Of a stretch of DNA of 64,000 bases, positions 63,501 through 64,000 are shown piece after piece. Below the pieces are notes generated by a model. The model was not told where the DNA came from. It worked only from the letters and a program-made list of their open reading frames with translations, and did not search any database. This stretch comes from Dirofilaria immitis. Taxonomy: Eukaryota > Nematoda > Chromadorea > Rhabditida > Onchocercidae. The DNA is taken from the NCBI GenBank assembly GCA_024305405.1, contig JAKNDB010000085.1, positions 1,054,001 to 1,118,000 on the forward strand. The letters are read 5' to 3'. The stretch's first letter is position 1, and the number at the start of each line of letters is the position of its first letter. A program made the position numbers and the translations under genes.

Positions 63501-64000
63501 ATAATTCTAATTAAAGCAATTTTAAAATACCCCAATAACAATTTCATATTTATGCTAACTATAATTGAAAATTAAAAAAGTAAACAGTTCAATGATCCGA
63601 AATGCACCAAAAAGAATTTAGAAAAAAAAGAATATTGAAAAAATAAAAATATAATCGATAATTTACGTAAGAGAAAATTATCATTTATAATCGATCAGTC
63701 GATCATATATGATGAATGAATGGAATAATTTAAACTGAAACAATGCTAAAATTTATCAATATTAAATAGGGAAAAAAAAGTGAAAGAAATGAAATTTGAA
63801 AAATGAAATGATAATTGATTAGTGCTTAATCAAACAAACAACATTTGATAATTTGAGAAAATTTATAACAAGTTTTATGAAATATAGCATTAAAATATTG
63901 CAACATAATTTAATTAATCATAATTTTAGCAAACAAATTAAATGAATGTTTAAAAAATTCAACAAACAATACTCAAAAGAATAAAATTACATTATTGACA
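60597..64000. other. AT-rich DNA, no supported gene
   Basis: TATCGTAT-type short repeats lie just before it (60060-60180). The only compositional islands are two G-rich tracts, 62285-62300 and 62528-62548. The open frame 61795-61995 (minus) is featureless. Confidence 0.6.

Overview
The window looks like a nuclear segment of a filarial or other spirurid nematode. It is very AT-rich. Its genes are split by short introns with nematode-type TTTTCAG acceptors, and several first exons sit just behind a 3' splice acceptor, as expected for spliced-leader addition. It also carries a fragment of an alphaproteobacterial (Wolbachia-like) nuoL gene, a known kind of insertion in filarial genomes. The species cannot be named from the sequence alone.

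Region 1 (about 3.2-28.4 kb) is a scrambled, multiply duplicated cluster. Its modules are: a C2H2 zinc-finger gene family with repeated PLDLS-type motifs in a linker (copies near 4.7, 7.5, 9.9, 14.3, 23.4 and 25.5 kb; only the 9.9 kb copy is near intact); a protein tyrosine phosphatase gene (15.5-19.5 kb, minus strand) with pseudogene fragments at 3.2-4.7, 11.7-12.0 and 21.2-22.7 kb; fragments of an unrecognised gene ('gene X', 8.1-8.6, 23.4 and 28.0-28.4 kb); a 1.34 kb element flanked by inverted arms (5.6-6.9 kb, with an inverted copy at 23.7-25.1 kb); a 108-bp-period minisatellite (22.8-23.3 kb); and the nuoL insertion, which lies inside the 5' region of the zinc-finger copy near 14 kb.

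Region 2 (30.0-32.3 kb) holds a complete eight-exon CHK1-like kinase on the minus strand with degenerate catalytic motifs and one homopolymer frameshift. Region 3 (32.3-42.8 kb) is gene-poor, with a broken membrane-protein-like segment, diverged repeats, a probable LTR-retrotransposon end and isolated exon-like pieces. Region 4 (42.8-47.6 kb) has three small genes assembled from splice sites and phase: the 3' end of a plus-strand gene, a convergent 79-residue minus-strand gene, and a five-exon plus-strand gene for a 176-residue unknown protein.

Region 5 (49.9-57.4 kb) is a 13-exon gamma-glutamyltransferase on the minus strand with a type II membrane anchor, all catalytic motifs and one non-GT donor. 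The rest, to 64 kb, is AT-rich with two weak gene candidates, a small minisatellite and two G-rich tracts. The genes do not form one pathway. The main story is local duplication and decay of a zinc-finger/phosphatase locus with a bacterial insertion, next to ordinary single-copy nematode genes.
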